From Parvibaculaceae bacterium (GTDB lineage: Bacteria > Pseudomonadota > Alphaproteobacteria > Parvibaculales > Parvibaculaceae): DNA of 64,000 bases. A program made the position numbers and the translations under genes. Shown here one piece after another: positions 1 to 8,708 of the stretch; position 1 is the stretch's first letter, and every line of letters starts with the position of its first letter. The stretch lies in contig JAPWJY010000003.1 of NCBI GenBank assembly GCA_028283765.1, positions 222,202 to 286,201 of the forward strand, in the 5' to 3' direction. A model generated the notes under the pieces. That model worked only from the letters and a program-made list of their open reading frames with translations, did not search any database and was not told the DNA's origin.

Positions 1-799
1 GAAGATCAGTCTGGCGACGGAAGCGACAGCGATCCCGCCCTATACGCCGCTGTTCGACTGGTCGGGCGGCTGGCCGCCGGCGGTCCAGATCGATACGGAC
101 AATTATGCCACGCTGGTCGGAGACGATCTTTATATCGTGTCCTATCTCAGTTCGATCAAGTTCGCGTTCATCTCCACGATCCTGTGCCTTCTGGTCGCCT
201 ATCCGATCGCCTATGGCGTGACGCGCTCGCCCAAGAGCTGGCGCAACATGCTCCTGATGCTGATCGTGTTGCCGTTCTGGACCTCGCTGCTGCTGCGCGT
301 TTATTCGTGGATCGCCATTCTCAAGAATGAAGGTCTGCTCAACAGTCTGCTGGAGTGGCTTGGCATCATCCAGACGCCGATACCGATGATGAACACGCCC
401 TTCGCGGTCTATGTCGGCATCGTCTATTCCTATCTGCCGTTCATGCTGCTGCCGCTCTACGCCACGCTTGAGCGTCTCGACCACGCCTATCTGGAGGCGG
501 CTGCCGATCTCGGAGCCTCGCGCACCCGGGCCTTCTTCACCATCACATTGCCGCTTTCCATTCCGGGCATGGTTGCGGGCGCGATGCTGGTGTTCATTCC
601 CGCCATCGGCGAATTCGTCATCCCGTCTCTTCTGGGCGGTCCCGGCACATTGATGATCGGGCGAGTCCTCTGGGATGAGTTCTTCCTCAATCAGGACTGG
701 CCGACGGCTTCGGCGGTGGCGATGGCCATTCTCTTCTTCCTCATCGCCCCCATCATGATTTTCCAGCATTACCAGATGAAGGACCTGGAGGAACTATGA
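1..799 (+). CDS. Polyamine-type ABC transporter permease (PotB/PotH-like), 5' end cut by window
   Basis: Inner-membrane permease of a spermidine/putrescine-class ABC importer. The frame is open from base 2 with no start or stop before it, so the gene begins outside the window; an internal GTG at 137 is not the true start. Several hydrophobic segments are visible. The cytoplasmic EAA loop that contacts the ATPase reads EAAADLGASRTRAFFTITLP, followed by the family-typical IGEFVIPSLLGG. Its stop overlaps the next gene's start by 4 bases (ATGA at 796-799), which implies translational coupling. The ATPase and binding protein must lie upstream. The polyamine class is fairly sure; the exact substrate is not. 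Confidence 0.9.
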   Translation, partial: KISLATEATAIPPYTPLFDWSGGWPPAVQIDTDNYATLVGDDLYIVSYLSSIKFAFISTILCLLVAYPIAYGVTRSPKSWRNMLLMLIVLPFWTSLLLRVYSWIAILKNEGLLNSLLEWLGIIQTPIPMMNTPFAVYVGIVYSYLPFMLLPLYATLERLDHAYLEAAADLGASRTRAFFTITLPLSIPGMVAGAMLVFIPAIGEFVIPSLLGGPGTLMIGRVLWDEFFLNQDWPTASAVAMAILFFLIAPIMIFQHYQMKDLEEL

Positions 800-1626
800 T
801 CAAGCAAGGTCTTTCCCCTTTCGTCGCCACCTGCATGGTGCTGGGCTTCATCTTTCTCTATGCGCCCATCCTGCTCATGATCCTCTACTCGTTCAACGAG
901 TCGCGCCTTGTGACCGTGTGGGCGGGTTTCTCGATCAAGTGGTACGTGTCGCTGTTCTCCAATACGCAGGTGCTTTCCGCTGCCTGGCTTTCGATCGAGA
1001 TCGCCTTCATCACGGCCGTGCTTTCCGTCATATTGGGGACCATGGCGGCGGTGGTGCTGGTGCGTTTCGGCAAGTTCAGGGGGCGGACGGCCTTTACAGG
1101 CATGATCGCCGCCCCGCTGGTGATGCCGGACGTGATTCAGGGCCTGTCGCTGCTGCTGCTGTTCGTTCTGATCCAGCAATTGTTCGGCTGGCCGGCGCGC
1201 GGCGCGCTCACCATCATCATCGCCAACACCAGCTTCTGCGCCTCCTATGCCGCCGTCGTCATCCAGTCGCGGCTCGCCAGCATGGACCGCTCGTTCGAGG
1301 AGGCGGCGCGCGATCTGGGGGCAAGCCCGCGCCAGACCTTCTTTTCCATCACCCTGCCGCTCATCCGGCCCTCGCTGATCGCGGGCTGGCTGCTTTCCTT
1401 TATCCTTGCTTTCGACAATCTCGTGATTGCGAGCTTCGTCACCGGGCCGAGCGCGACGACGCTGCCGATGGTGATCTTCTCCAAGGTGCGTCTGGGCGTC
1501 AGTCCCGACATCAACGCGCTGGCGACGATCATCATCGTATTCGTCTCGATCGGCGTGATCGTGGCGGGGCTCATCCTGCAAAAGCAGGCGGCCGACCGGT
1601 TGAAAGTGCAGGGAGCGGCGGGCTAG
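796..1626 (+). CDS. Polyamine-type ABC transporter permease (PotC/PotI-like)
   Basis: Second inner-membrane permease, expected to form the heterodimeric channel with the preceding gene. It is 276 residues, normal for PotC/PotI. The EAA motif EEAARDLGASPRQTFFSITL is clear, and the later stretch LAFDNLVIASFVTGPSATTL is typical of PotI-type permeases. The ATG lies inside the upstream stop (ATGA). The 3' end overlaps the stop codon of the convergent MFS gene by 4 bases (1623-1626), so there is no room for a separate terminator. Substrate within the polyamine class is not determined by the sequence. Confidence 0.92.
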   Translation: MIKQGLSPFVATCMVLGFIFLYAPILLMILYSFNESRLVTVWAGFSIKWYVSLFSNTQVLSAAWLSIEIAFITAVLSVILGTMAAVVLVRFGKFRGRTAFTGMIAAPLVMPDVIQGLSLLLLFVLIQQLFGWPARGALTIIIANTSFCASYAAVVIQSRLASMDRSFEEAARDLGASPRQTFFSITLPLIRPSLIAGWLLSFILAFDNLVIASFVTGPSATTLPMVIFSKVRLGVSPDINALATIIIVFVSIGVIVAGLILQKQAADRLKVQGAAG

Positions 1627-2810
1627 GAACCGGCTCTCTTGTCCGTGACGGCCCTGTCGTGGCGGTGGTGCAGAAGAGCGGCCACCGTCACCATGAGGCC
1701 GATCAGGGCCAGAACCAGCCCGAGCCCCGGCGCGCCGAGGCTCTGGATGGCATAGCCGATGAGCGGCGGCCCGATCACGCCGCCGAGCGTCTGGCAGATG
1801 GCGAGCCGGGCGATGGCGCCGGAGAGGGCGCGGGGCGCGACCACCCGGGAAATGGTCATGGTCGCCCAGCTGTAGAAGCAGCCGATGGCGATGCCCGCAA
1901 AGAAGATCGCGGCAGGGCCCAGCACCGTATCGAGCAGGAAAACGAGAAACAGGCCCGCGACGAGATTCGAGACGCCCAGCAGCGTCCGCAGCCGCTCCGG
2001 GCCGATGCGGTCGACCAGCAATCCATAAGGCACCTGCAGCAGACCCGAGCCAAGGCAGAACAGGCTTGCGGCCAGCAGGGGGGAGTGTCCGTTCATCATG
2101 TCCGCAGGCACGATGGCGGGCAGAAACACGAAGGTGCCATGCAGCACCGCGCCCCCCGAGAACGCGGCGAAGAGTGCAAAGCGGATGCCCCTGGTGGATG
2201 TCTTTTCCCTTGTGCCGGCAATTGCCCTTTCGCCGCCGGTGCGGGGCAGCAGCCGTCCGGCGATGAGGGCGGCGATGACGCCCGGGATGGTCAGCAGGCC
2301 CAGCATGATGAAGGGCATGGCCCCGCTCATGCCGGTTGCGACCGGGATCAGCGCGCCGACCGTGCCTGAAAAGGCGATCAGGGTTTCCTGCACGCCGAGC
2401 ACGCGGCCACGCAGGTGAAGCGGGGTCTGGGCGAGCAGCCATGTTTCACCCGAAACCCAGCGAAAAGTCAGCGCCAGCCCGACGGCGAGGCTGATCACGC
2501 CCCAGAGGACCGGGCTGAAAAACAGCGGGAAGACAAGGCAGCACAGGATCGAGAGCAGCGCGCCCGCGACGAGGCACCACATGCCGCCGAGCCTGCGATA
2601 GGCGGCATCGGCAAAGGGCGCGGCGAAGGCGACCGTGACGAAGGGGAGCGCCACGATCACGCCGGTTGGGCCGGGGGCGATGCCTTCTTCGGCCAGCCTT
2701 GAGGCGACCAGCAGCGGCAACGCCCCTTCCTGCATGGTGAGCGGAATGGTGATGGCCGTGAGAATGGCCCCAAGGCCCAGCGCCAGCGTGCGGGGGGAGG
2801 GCGGCGTCAT
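1623..2810 (-). CDS. Major facilitator superfamily (MFS) transporter
   Basis: Integral membrane transporter with about twelve hydrophobic segments. The loop after the second segment (PFADAAYRRLGG) and its repeat in the second half (GLLVDRIGPERLRTLLGVSN) carry the degenerate MFS G-x-x-x-D-R-x-G signature. I start at the ATG at 2810, giving 395 residues beginning MTPPSPRTLALG just before the first membrane helix. The frame stays open to 3005 with an alternative GTG at 2858, and no site has a good ribosome-binding sequence. It stands alone on this strand. Substrate unknown; drug or metabolite efflux is only a generic guess. Confidence 0.82.
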   Translation of the reverse strand: MTPPSPRTLALGLGAILTAITIPLTMQEGALPLLVASRLAEEGIAPGPTGVIVALPFVTVAFAAPFADAAYRRLGGMWCLVAGALLSILCCLVFPLFFSPVLWGVISLAVGLALTFRWVSGETWLLAQTPLHLRGRVLGVQETLIAFSGTVGALIPVATGMSGAMPFIMLGLLTIPGVIAALIAGRLLPRTGGERAIAGTREKTSTRGIRFALFAAFSGGAVLHGTFVFLPAIVPADMMNGHSPLLAASLFCLGSGLLQVPYGLLVDRIGPERLRTLLGVSNLVAGLFLVFLLDTVLGPAAIFFAGIAIGCFYSWATMTISRVVAPRALSGAIARLAICQTLGGVIGPPLIGYAIQSLGAPGLGLVLALIGLMVTVAALLHHRHDRAVTDKRAGS

Positions 2811-3025
2811 GGTAAAAGAAGAAGGACGAGGCAGGCCGGACGGTGAATGATTGGTCACTGGAAGGGACTCTTGATGCAGGGTCCGCGCTACGGTGGCGAA
2901 GTCCGCGCGCAAACGATGCATTGTCCCGGACAAGGGGTTCGCCCACCCGGTGCCGAGGCACACTGTCCGCTCCCGGCAAGATAGCCGAGTGACCGGCAAA
3001 GGCAAGGCCGGGTCCCGGTCCTGCC

Positions 3026-3472
3026 TTACGACCAGCGCCCGGAGGCCTCCTCGTCGCTGTCCTGAGGCTCGACCCAGCGGGAGCCTTCCGCGCCATCCTC
3101 CCGCTTCCAGAAAGGGGCTTTCACCTTGAGCCAGTCGATCAGGAACCAGGCGGCCGAGAAGGCGTCGTCGCGGTGCGCGGAAGCCGTGATGACCAGCACG
3201 ATGGGGTCGCCCGGCAAAAGCGTGCCGTAGCGGTGGACGATGAGGCTGGCGTCGAGCCGCCAGCGTTCCGCGGCTTCCGCCTCGATGGCGGCGAGTGCGC
3301 GCTCGGTCATGCCCGGATAATGCTCAAGGTGGAGGCGCTTCACGTCCCTGCCATAGGAGGCGTCCCGGACAAGGCCGGTGAAGGTGACGGCCGCGCCGAT
3401 ATTGGTGCGGCCCCCGGTCAGCTTTTCCAGCTCGGCGCCCACGTCGAACGGAGCAGTTTGAAGCCGGATCAT
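3026..3472 (-). CDS. moaE: Molybdopterin synthase catalytic subunit MoaE
   Basis: Large subunit of molybdopterin synthase, which transfers sulfur from the MoaD thiocarboxylate to precursor Z (cPMP). It is 148 residues, the family length. Conserved features seen are FTGLVRD near the N-terminus, LEHYPGM, HRYGTL, and the catalytic lysine region WLKVKAPFWKRE near residues 113-124. moaD ends one base upstream of its start, so the two subunits come from one transcript. The window also contains msrP, a molybdopterin enzyme. Confidence 0.96.
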   Translation of the reverse strand: MIRLQTAPFDVGAELEKLTGGRTNIGAAVTFTGLVRDASYGRDVKRLHLEHYPGMTERALAAIEAEAAERWRLDASLIVHRYGTLLPGDPIVLVITASAHRDDAFSAAWFLIDWLKVKAPFWKREDGAEGSRWVEPQDSDEEASGRWS

Positions 3473-3473
3473 G

Positions 3474-3728
3474 TCAGCCTCCGGTCACCGGCGGGAAAAA
3501 GGCGATCTCCGTTGCCGAGCGGATGGGATCGTCGAACCCGGCGAATGCCTGATCGATGGCCACCCTTACGGCGCTCAGATCGGCGAAGGCGTATTCATAG
3601 CCCTCGTGGCGGGATCTGAGCCAGCCGACCAGATCGCGCGCCGTCGCCAGATGGTCCGGCAGCTTCATCTCCTCCTGCCCATGGCCGACCTTCTCGCGGA
3701 TGGCGGCGAAATAGAGCAGCGTGGTCAT
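3474..3728 (-). CDS. moaD: Molybdopterin synthase sulfur carrier subunit MoaD
   Basis: Small ubiquitin-fold sulfur carrier of molybdopterin synthase. It is 84 residues and ends in the required Gly-Gly (FFPPVTGG), the residue that is adenylated and thiocarboxylated. It starts within the pgsA stop (4-base overlap at 3725-3728) and is followed by moaE after one base. pgsA-moaD-moaE is therefore a tight operon, an arrangement common in alphaproteobacteria. Confidence 0.95.
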   Translation of the reverse strand: MTTLLYFAAIREKVGHGQEEMKLPDHLATARDLVGWLRSRHEGYEYAFADLSAVRVAIDQAFAGFDDPIRSATEIAFFPPVTGG

Positions 3729-4291
3729 CTGCCGTCCCCGATCACATGCCTGAGCCCAACCCTGAGATAATCATAGCCGGTATAAAGGGTCAGGATCGCG
3801 GCGATCCACAGCATTCCGGTACCGATCATGCTGGTGCCGGGCAGCACCTTGTCGCCGGCGGTGCCTGCGATCAGGAAGCCGATGGCGACCATCTGGAGAG
3901 TCGTCTTCCATTTGGCGAGCCGCGACACAGGCACGCTGACGCGCACCTCCGCCAGAAACTCGCGAAGACCTGAGACCAGCATCTCGCGGCAGAGGATGAT
4001 CAGGGCGGCCCAGAAGGACACCCCGGATATGGTGCCGTCATGGACCAGCGCCAGCAGCACGGCGGCGACCAGCAGCTTGTCGGCGATGGGGTCCAGCATC
4101 CGGCCCAGATTGGATTGCTGCGCCCAGGCCCGGGCGAGATAGCCGTCGAAAAAGTCGGTCACGCCCGCAGCGATGAAAATCACCAGCGCCAGCCATCGCC
4201 CGGCGTCCCCGTGAATATAGAAGGCCGCGACGACAGCGGGCACCATGGCGATGCGGAAATAGGTGAGGACGTTCGGGAGGCTCCAGGGCAT
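3725..4291 (-). CDS. pgsA: CDP-diacylglycerol-glycerol-3-phosphate 3-phosphatidyltransferase PgsA
   Basis: Integral membrane enzyme that makes phosphatidylglycerophosphate from CDP-diacylglycerol and glycerol-3-phosphate, the committed step to phosphatidylglycerol and cardiolipin. The CDP-alcohol phosphotransferase signature D-G-x2-A-R-x8-G-x3-D-x3-D is complete: DGYLARAWAQQSN followed by LGRMLDPIAD. It is 188 residues with several hydrophobic helices. It lies 79 bases downstream of uvrC on the same strand and overlaps moaD by 4 bases, so it may be read from a promoter in the gap, from uvrC, or both. Confidence 0.95.
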   Translation of the reverse strand: MPWSLPNVLTYFRIAMVPAVVAAFYIHGDAGRWLALVIFIAAGVTDFFDGYLARAWAQQSNLGRMLDPIADKLLVAAVLLALVHDGTISGVSFWAALIILCREMLVSGLREFLAEVRVSVPVSRLAKWKTTLQMVAIGFLIAGTAGDKVLPGTSMIGTGMLWIAAILTLYTGYDYLRVGLRHVIGDGR

Positions 4292-4370
4292 TGGCTACTC
4301 TTGTGGCTCATCTCGTGACTCGGGCACGGGTGACACCATATCACCGGATGCGCGCAATCCTATCCGCCCT

Positions 4371-6293
4371 CTAGGAGGGATTTCCGTGAAAATGGTCGTA
4401 GACGGTCCGGGCGATCCGTTCGCTGATGCCCTCCACGGCCAGAAGGTCGGTGAGCCCCGCCCGGGCGACGGCGCGGGCCGAGCCGAAGTGCTGGAGCAGG
4501 GCGCGCTTGCGTCCCGGCCCCACGCCCGGCACATCGTCGAGCGGATTGACGCCGATGGCTTTGGAGCGCCGCGCCCGGTGGGTGCCGATGGCGAAGCGGT
4601 GGGCCTCGTCGCGCAGGCGCTGGAGGTAGTAGAGGACCGGGTTGCGCGGTTCGAGCATGAACGGGGCCTTGCCCGCCATGAAGAAGCGCTCGCGCCCCGC
4701 GTCGCGCTCCGGCCCCTTGGCGACGCCGACCACCGCAACCTCGGTGATGCCGAGTTCGGTCAGCACCTCGCGCGCCACCCTTGTCTGGCTTTCGCCGCCA
4801 TCGATCAGGATCAGGTTCGGCCATTGCGCCTGTACGCCGGGCTCGGCTTCCTCCTTCAGCAGGCGGGAAAACCGGCGCGTCAGCATTTCGTGCATCATGG
4901 CAAGGTCGTCGCCGCCCTGTTCGCCCGCCTGCGGCAGGCCCTCGCTCCTGATGTTGAATTTGCGGTACTGGCCTTTCATGAAGCCTTCCGGCCCGGCGAC
5001 GATCATGCCGCCGACCGCATGGCTGCCCTGAATATGACTGTTGTCATAAACCTCGATCCGCTCGGGCGGCGCGTCCAGACCGAAGACATCGGCCACGCCT
5101 TCGAGCAGGGTCATCTGCGAGGCGGATTCGGCCAGCCTGCGTCCCAGCGCCTCCCGGGCGTTGAGCATGGCATGGTCGAGCAGTTCCTTTTTCTCGCCCC
5201 GGTAAGGCACGCCGACGACGACCCGCCTGCCCAGCCGCACGCTCAGTGCCTCCGCCAGCAAAAGGCGCTCGGGCATGTCATGGCTGATCAGGACGACGCG
5301 GGGCGGCGTCCGGTCTTCATAGAACTGGGCGAGAAAGGCTTCGAGCACCTCCGGGGCCTCAAGCTCCTTGTCGTGGCGCGGGAAATAGGCCCGGTTGCCC
5401 CAGTTCTGTCCGGCGCGGAAGAAGAACACCTGAATGCAGGTCTGCCCGCCTTCCTGCCAGGCGGCGAACACGTCGGCTTCGACCACGGTGACGGGATTGA
5501 TGCCTTGGTGGCTCTGGATCTGGGTCAGCGCCCGGATGCGGTCGCGATAGATGACTGCGCGCTCGAAATCGAGTTCGGCGGCGGCCTGCTCCATCTGCCG
5601 GACCAGTTCCTGCTGGGTCCGCCGGGAGCGGCCTTTGAGGAAGTCGCGAGCCTCATCGACCAGCATGGCATATCCCGCCTGGTCGATTTCTCCGGTGCAG
5701 GGCGCGCTGCACCGCTTGATCTGGAACAGGAGGCAAGGGCGGGTCCGGTTCTCGAACACATTGTCGGAGCAACTGCGCAGCAGGAACGCCCGTTGCAGGG
5801 CGTTGAGCGTGCCGTTGACGGCGCCGGTATTGGCGAAGGGGCCGAAATAGTCGCCAGCCCGGTTGCGCGCGCCGCGATGCTTGACGACCTGTGGAAAGGG
5901 GTGATCGCCGGTCAGCAACAGATAGGCGAACGACTTGTCGTCGCGCATCAGCACGTTGTAACGGGGCTTCAGCCGCTTGATCAGGTTGGCTTCGAGCAGC
6001 AGGGCGTCCGTCTCGGTCGCGGTCGAGATGAATTCCATGGCGGCTGTGGAGGCGATCATGCGGGCGATGCGGTTGGTATGACCGCCGAACTTCGTATAGC
6101 TCGCCACCCGCTTTCTCAGGCTGCGGGCCTTGCCGACATAGAGCACGTTCCCTTCCGCGTCATACATGCGGTAAACGCCGGGGCTGTCGGGCAGCAGTTT
6201 GACCTTGGCCGCGATGAGGGCGGCGCCACCCAAGGCGTCCGTCTCGCCGGGCGTGGCGGAATCGCTGGGGTGAGAAGAATCGGTCTTGCTCAT
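4371..6293 (-). CDS. uvrC: Excinuclease ABC subunit C (UvrC)
   Basis: Nuclease subunit of nucleotide excision repair; it makes both incisions around a lesion held by UvrB. 640 residues. The N-terminal GIY-YIG nuclease appears as [20 protein letters not shown] (about residues 36-55). A UVR/UvrB-binding helix pair lies near residues 215-260, then the UvrC RNase-H-like nuclease region, and helix-hairpin-helix repeats at the C-terminus ([20 protein letters not shown] and [16 protein letters not shown]). The ATG at 6293 has a modest AAGG upstream. A long open frame on the opposite strand is a GC-rich coding shadow. uvrB lies 7 kb away on the same strand. Confidence 0.97.
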   Translation of the reverse strand: MSKTDSSHPSDSATPGETDALGGAALIAAKVKLLPDSPGVYRMYDAEGNVLYVGKARSLRKRVASYTKFGGHTNRIARMIASTAAMEFISTATETDALLLEANLIKRLKPRYNVLMRDDKSFAYLLLTGDHPFPQVVKHRGARNRAGDYFGPFANTGAVNGTLNALQRAFLLRSCSDNVFENRTRPCLLFQIKRCSAPCTGEIDQAGYAMLVDEARDFLKGRSRRTQQELVRQMEQAAAELDFERAVIYRDRIRALTQIQSHQGINPVTVVEADVFAAWQEGGQTCIQVFFFRAGQNWGNRAYFPRHDKELEAPEVLEAFLAQFYEDRTPPRVVLISHDMPERLLLAEALSVRLGRRVVVGVPYRGEKKELLDHAMLNAREALGRRLAESASQMTLLEGVADVFGLDAPPERIEVYDNSHIQGSHAVGGMIVAGPEGFMKGQYRKFNIRSEGLPQAGEQGGDDLAMMHEMLTRRFSRLLKEEAEPGVQAQWPNLILIDGGESQTRVAREVLTELGITEVAVVGVAKGPERDAGRERFFMAGKAPFMLEPRNPVLYYLQRLRDEAHRFAIGTHRARRSKAIGVNPLDDVPGVGPGRKRALLQHFGSARAVARAGLTDLLAVEGISERIARTVYDHFHGNPS

Positions 6294-6611
6294 TTGCCTT
6301 GTGAATCCCGGTTTCCAGCCCCTGGGTCCCTGGGCCTCCGGTTCTTCACCCCTGTGGATAAGTGTGTTGAGAAAGGCCGCGCCGGGATTGTCAAGATTTT
6401 ATTACAAAGCGGCAACATTCTGCGGACAGTTAGCGGTCAGTGACTCCAAGTAATTGATTTTCCGGGAGTTTCAAGCCCGGCGTGAGGTGCCTGCCAGAAG
6501 GTGATTACGAATGATGATTATCATCTTTCAGGTATGAGGGTTAAAAGTGCCTGTGCACAAACAATCTGTAGGCGGCGAAAAGATAACCAAAATCGATGGA
6601 ATCTGCGGGTT
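6294..6611. promoter_or_regulatory. Intergenic region upstream of uvrC, with a small perfect palindrome
   Basis: About 318 bases without a credible gene; it holds the uvrC promoter side and the 3' flank of folB. It is clearly more AT-rich than the flanking genes. At 6513-6525 there is a perfect inverted repeat, GATGAT-T-ATCATC, set in AT-rich sequence that loosely resembles a Fur-type box. I see no tRNA-like or convincing terminator structure here. Confidence 0.4.
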
Positions 6612-7025
6612 TCAGACAGGCTTTCGTTCCTGTGCCCGTTCGATCTCGACGCCGACGCTGGCGGCTTCGGCGATGGCGGCGAGTTTTTCCACCCGCACCC
6701 GGGCCATCAGCACCCGGTTATCCTCAAGGCAGGCGGCTGCAATCCGCTCCGCCATGGTCTCGACAAGGCCGGTATGGCCGTTCTCGACGATCGCCTTGAT
6801 GCGGTTGGTCACCGTCTCATAGCACACGACATTGGCGAGCTGGTCGCCGTGGGTGCTCTCGCTCACGGTCAGGTCCACGTTGACCCGGACCGGCTGGGTC
6901 CGGCCATATTCATGGGCATAGACGCCGATCTGGGCTTCAAGCAGAAGGTCGCGCACGAAAACATGCCGGATCGACTTCGCGGCACTGGCGATTTTCAGCT
7001 GTGTGTCGGTGTCAGGCTTGCTCAT
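6612..7025 (-). CDS. folB: Dihydroneopterin aldolase (FolB)
   Basis: Cytoplasmic enzyme of folate synthesis; converts 7,8-dihydroneopterin to 6-hydroxymethyl-dihydropterin and glycolaldehyde. 137 residues, slightly over the usual 120. The family opening is seen as VFVRDLLLEAQIGVYAHEYG followed by QPVRVNVDLTV, and the later MAERIAAACLEDNRVLMARVRVEK matches the conserved C-terminal half. A good ribosome-binding sequence (AGGAGA) precedes the ATG at 7025. It follows the SDR gene by 42 bases on the same strand, which groups two pterin-related functions. Confidence 0.93.
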   Translation of the reverse strand: MSKPDTDTQLKIASAAKSIRHVFVRDLLLEAQIGVYAHEYGRTQPVRVNVDLTVSESTHGDQLANVVCYETVTNRIKAIVENGHTGLVETMAERIAAACLEDNRVLMARVRVEKLAAIAEAASVGVEIERAQERKPV

Positions 7026-7067
7026 ACCAGGTCTCCTGCGAGCGGCCGGGGAAGGGACTGCTCTGGT

Positions 7068-7847
7068 TCATTCGGGAATACCGGCCACATCCGGGGTCTC
7101 CCATGCGAGATGCTGGCCACCGTCGAGCGCGATCATCTGACCGGTCATCGACGTGGCCTTGAGGATAAACCGGACCGCCTCGCAAATCTCTTGCGGGGAG
7201 GTGCCGCGACGCAGAATGGTTGCGTCACACTGACGGTCGAAATCCGCCACGCTCTGGCGCTCATTGATCATGGCGGGGCCGGGGCCGATGCCATTGACCC
7301 TGATATGGGGAGCCAGCGACTGGGCCAGCACCTGCGTCAGGGTCCACAGCGCGCTTTTGGAGATGGTATAGGACAGAAACTTCGGTGTCAGCCGCCAGAC
7401 CCGCTGGTCGATCATATTGATGATATTGCCTTCCACGCCCTCGGGCAGCGCCCGGGCGAACGCCTGGGCGAGGAAGGCCGGGGTCTTCAGATTGATGTCC
7501 ATATGGGCATCCCAGCCCTTGCTCGTCATATTATCGGCATCATCCTGCTGGAAGATCGAGGCATTGTTGACGAGCAGCGTGAGGGGGCCAAGCGCCTGCG
7601 CCGCCCCGGCGAACAGGGCTTCCGCCTCGGCGATGTCGGAGAGGTCGGCCTGCAGCGTGACAGCCCTGCCGCCAGCCTCGCGGACGAAGGCCGCCACTTC
7701 TTCGGCCTCAGCCTGTGAGTGATTATGGTGAATGGCTAGCGACCAGCCATCTTCGGCCAGCGTCATGGCGATCGCCCGGCCGAGCCGCCGGGCTGCGCCG
7801 GTCACGAGAGCCGTTTTTGGTGCCGGGGGCATGGTGTCGCTACTCAT
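7068..7847 (-). CDS. SDR oxidoreductase, pteridine-reductase-like (FolM-type)
   Basis: Short-chain dehydrogenase/reductase of 259 residues, starting at MSSDTMPPAPK. It carries TGAARRLG, matching the T-G-x3-R-x-G motif that marks pteridine reductases and NADPH use, the NNAS motif of SDRs, and the catalytic YTISK. The C-terminus has the usual LDGGQHL. It sits directly upstream of folB, so reduction of dihydropterin or dihydrofolate is the best inference (FolM-like). The frame extends further upstream, but the ATG at 7847 gives a normal SDR N-terminus. A general SDR of unknown substrate remains possible. Confidence 0.82.
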   Translation of the reverse strand: MSSDTMPPAPKTALVTGAARRLGRAIAMTLAEDGWSLAIHHNHSQAEAEEVAAFVREAGGRAVTLQADLSDIAEAEALFAGAAQALGPLTLLVNNASIFQQDDADNMTSKGWDAHMDINLKTPAFLAQAFARALPEGVEGNIINMIDQRVWRLTPKFLSYTISKSALWTLTQVLAQSLAPHIRVNGIGPGPAMINERQSVADFDRQCDATILRRGTSPQEICEAVRFILKATSMTGQMIALDGGQHLAWETPDVAGIPE

Positions 7848-7899
7848 GGATCGTCCGCTGGCAACAGGAAGAAGTCCGCCTCCCTTTACCAGATGCCAT

Positions 7900-8265
7900 T
7901 CACGGGAGATAGATGGCGTAATGCTTGCGTATTGGCTCGATGACCTCCCACACGCCCTTGAAGCCTGCGGGAATGACGAAGCCGTCGCCCGCCTTGACCT
8001 CGACCGCATGGCCCTGCTCATCCGTCAGGCGGCTGTGACCCGAGAGGATGACGCAATACTCATCTTCGACATAGTCGATGGTCCAGCTGCCGATGTCAGC
8101 TTCCCAGATGCCTGAGAAAAACTTGCCGTCGGCGGACTCGTAATGGTTCCAGGTCCGGTTGACCGGGTTGCCGGCGAGGATGGTTTCAGGCGCGGGAGCG
8201 CCTTCCTCAAGGGGTATGGCCGCATCGGGGAAGGTGATGATGGCGGTAGATCGGGCAGGGGCCAT
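7900..8265 (-). CDS. Cupin-domain protein (DUF861-like)
   Basis: Small single-domain cupin of 121 residues. The region SGIWEADIGSWTIDYVEDEY and the later VKAGDGFVIPAGFKGVWEV match the two cupin motifs of the DUF861/ureidoglycine-aminohydrolase-like group, in which typical metal-binding histidines are often missing, as they appear to be here. It lies upstream of the SDR-folB pair on the same strand with a 52-base gap. Function unknown; it may be an enzyme or a small-molecule binder. Confidence 0.8.
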   Translation of the reverse strand: MAPARSTAIITFPDAAIPLEEGAPAPETILAGNPVNRTWNHYESADGKFFSGIWEADIGSWTIDYVEDEYCVILSGHSRLTDEQGHAVEVKAGDGFVIPAGFKGVWEVIEPIRKHYAIYLP

Positions 8266-8342
8266 GGTTGGCTCTCTCGGCAGGAGAAGGGAGCGACTGG
8301 CTTAGCCGGTCGGACGCCTCTTCCGCAAGGGAAACGATCCGG

Positions 8343-8615
8343 CTAGGTGCCCGCTGTCCCTGTGGACCGATCGCGGGATGAGCAATCATCCGGCAGGATT
8401 TCGGGCGCGCGGCGCGTCATCATCTCCCGATGGAGGCGGATGACTGTCTCGCTGCCGGTCCGCACGAACAGAAATGGCAAAAGAGCGTGAACCATGCAGG
8501 CGAGCCCGGTTCCTGTGAAGACAAGGCCGAAGCGGAAGGCAACACCGAAGTGGCGCACCCAGCTTTCGCCCACGCTCTCGGGATGATCGGTGAAAAGGCG
8601 TTTGACTGGGCGCAT
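8343..8615 (-). CDS. DUF6356-like small membrane protein
   Basis: A 90-residue protein. The N-terminus VKRLFTDHPESVGESWVRHF followed by a hydrophobic helix (about residues 28-50) resembles a small conserved alphaproteobacterial family annotated DUF6356. One membrane segment is visible and the C-terminus is polar and arginine-rich. No function is known for the family. It stands between the cupin and GST genes with no clear operon partner. Confidence 0.7.
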   Translation of the reverse strand: MRPVKRLFTDHPESVGESWVRHFGVAFRFGLVFTGTGLACMVHALLPFLFVRTGSETVIRLHREMMTRRAPEILPDDCSSRDRSTGTAGT

Positions 8616-8708
8616 GATCCGGTTCCGAAAGTCTCGGCTCCAGCATGGGTCGTTCAGTCTTGAAAAAGGGTTAACCGCCGGGCTGATGTACCCGGCTGCA
8701 AGGTGCGA

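Noticed and set aside
769..2442. A 557-codon minus-strand open frame across the polyamine permease and MFS genes
   Set aside because: It spans two convergent, well-supported genes and gives an arginine-rich translation with no motif.
4263..6443. A 726-codon open frame on the plus strand across uvrC
   Set aside because: It mirrors uvrC on the other strand and has the low-complexity Arg/Gly/Ala composition of a shadow frame. No ribosome-binding sequence or family motif supports it.
6467..6480. 14-base match AGTTTCAAGCCCGG also found at 39279-39292
   Set aside because: A 14-base match is expected several times by chance in 64 kb. No larger repeat surrounds it.
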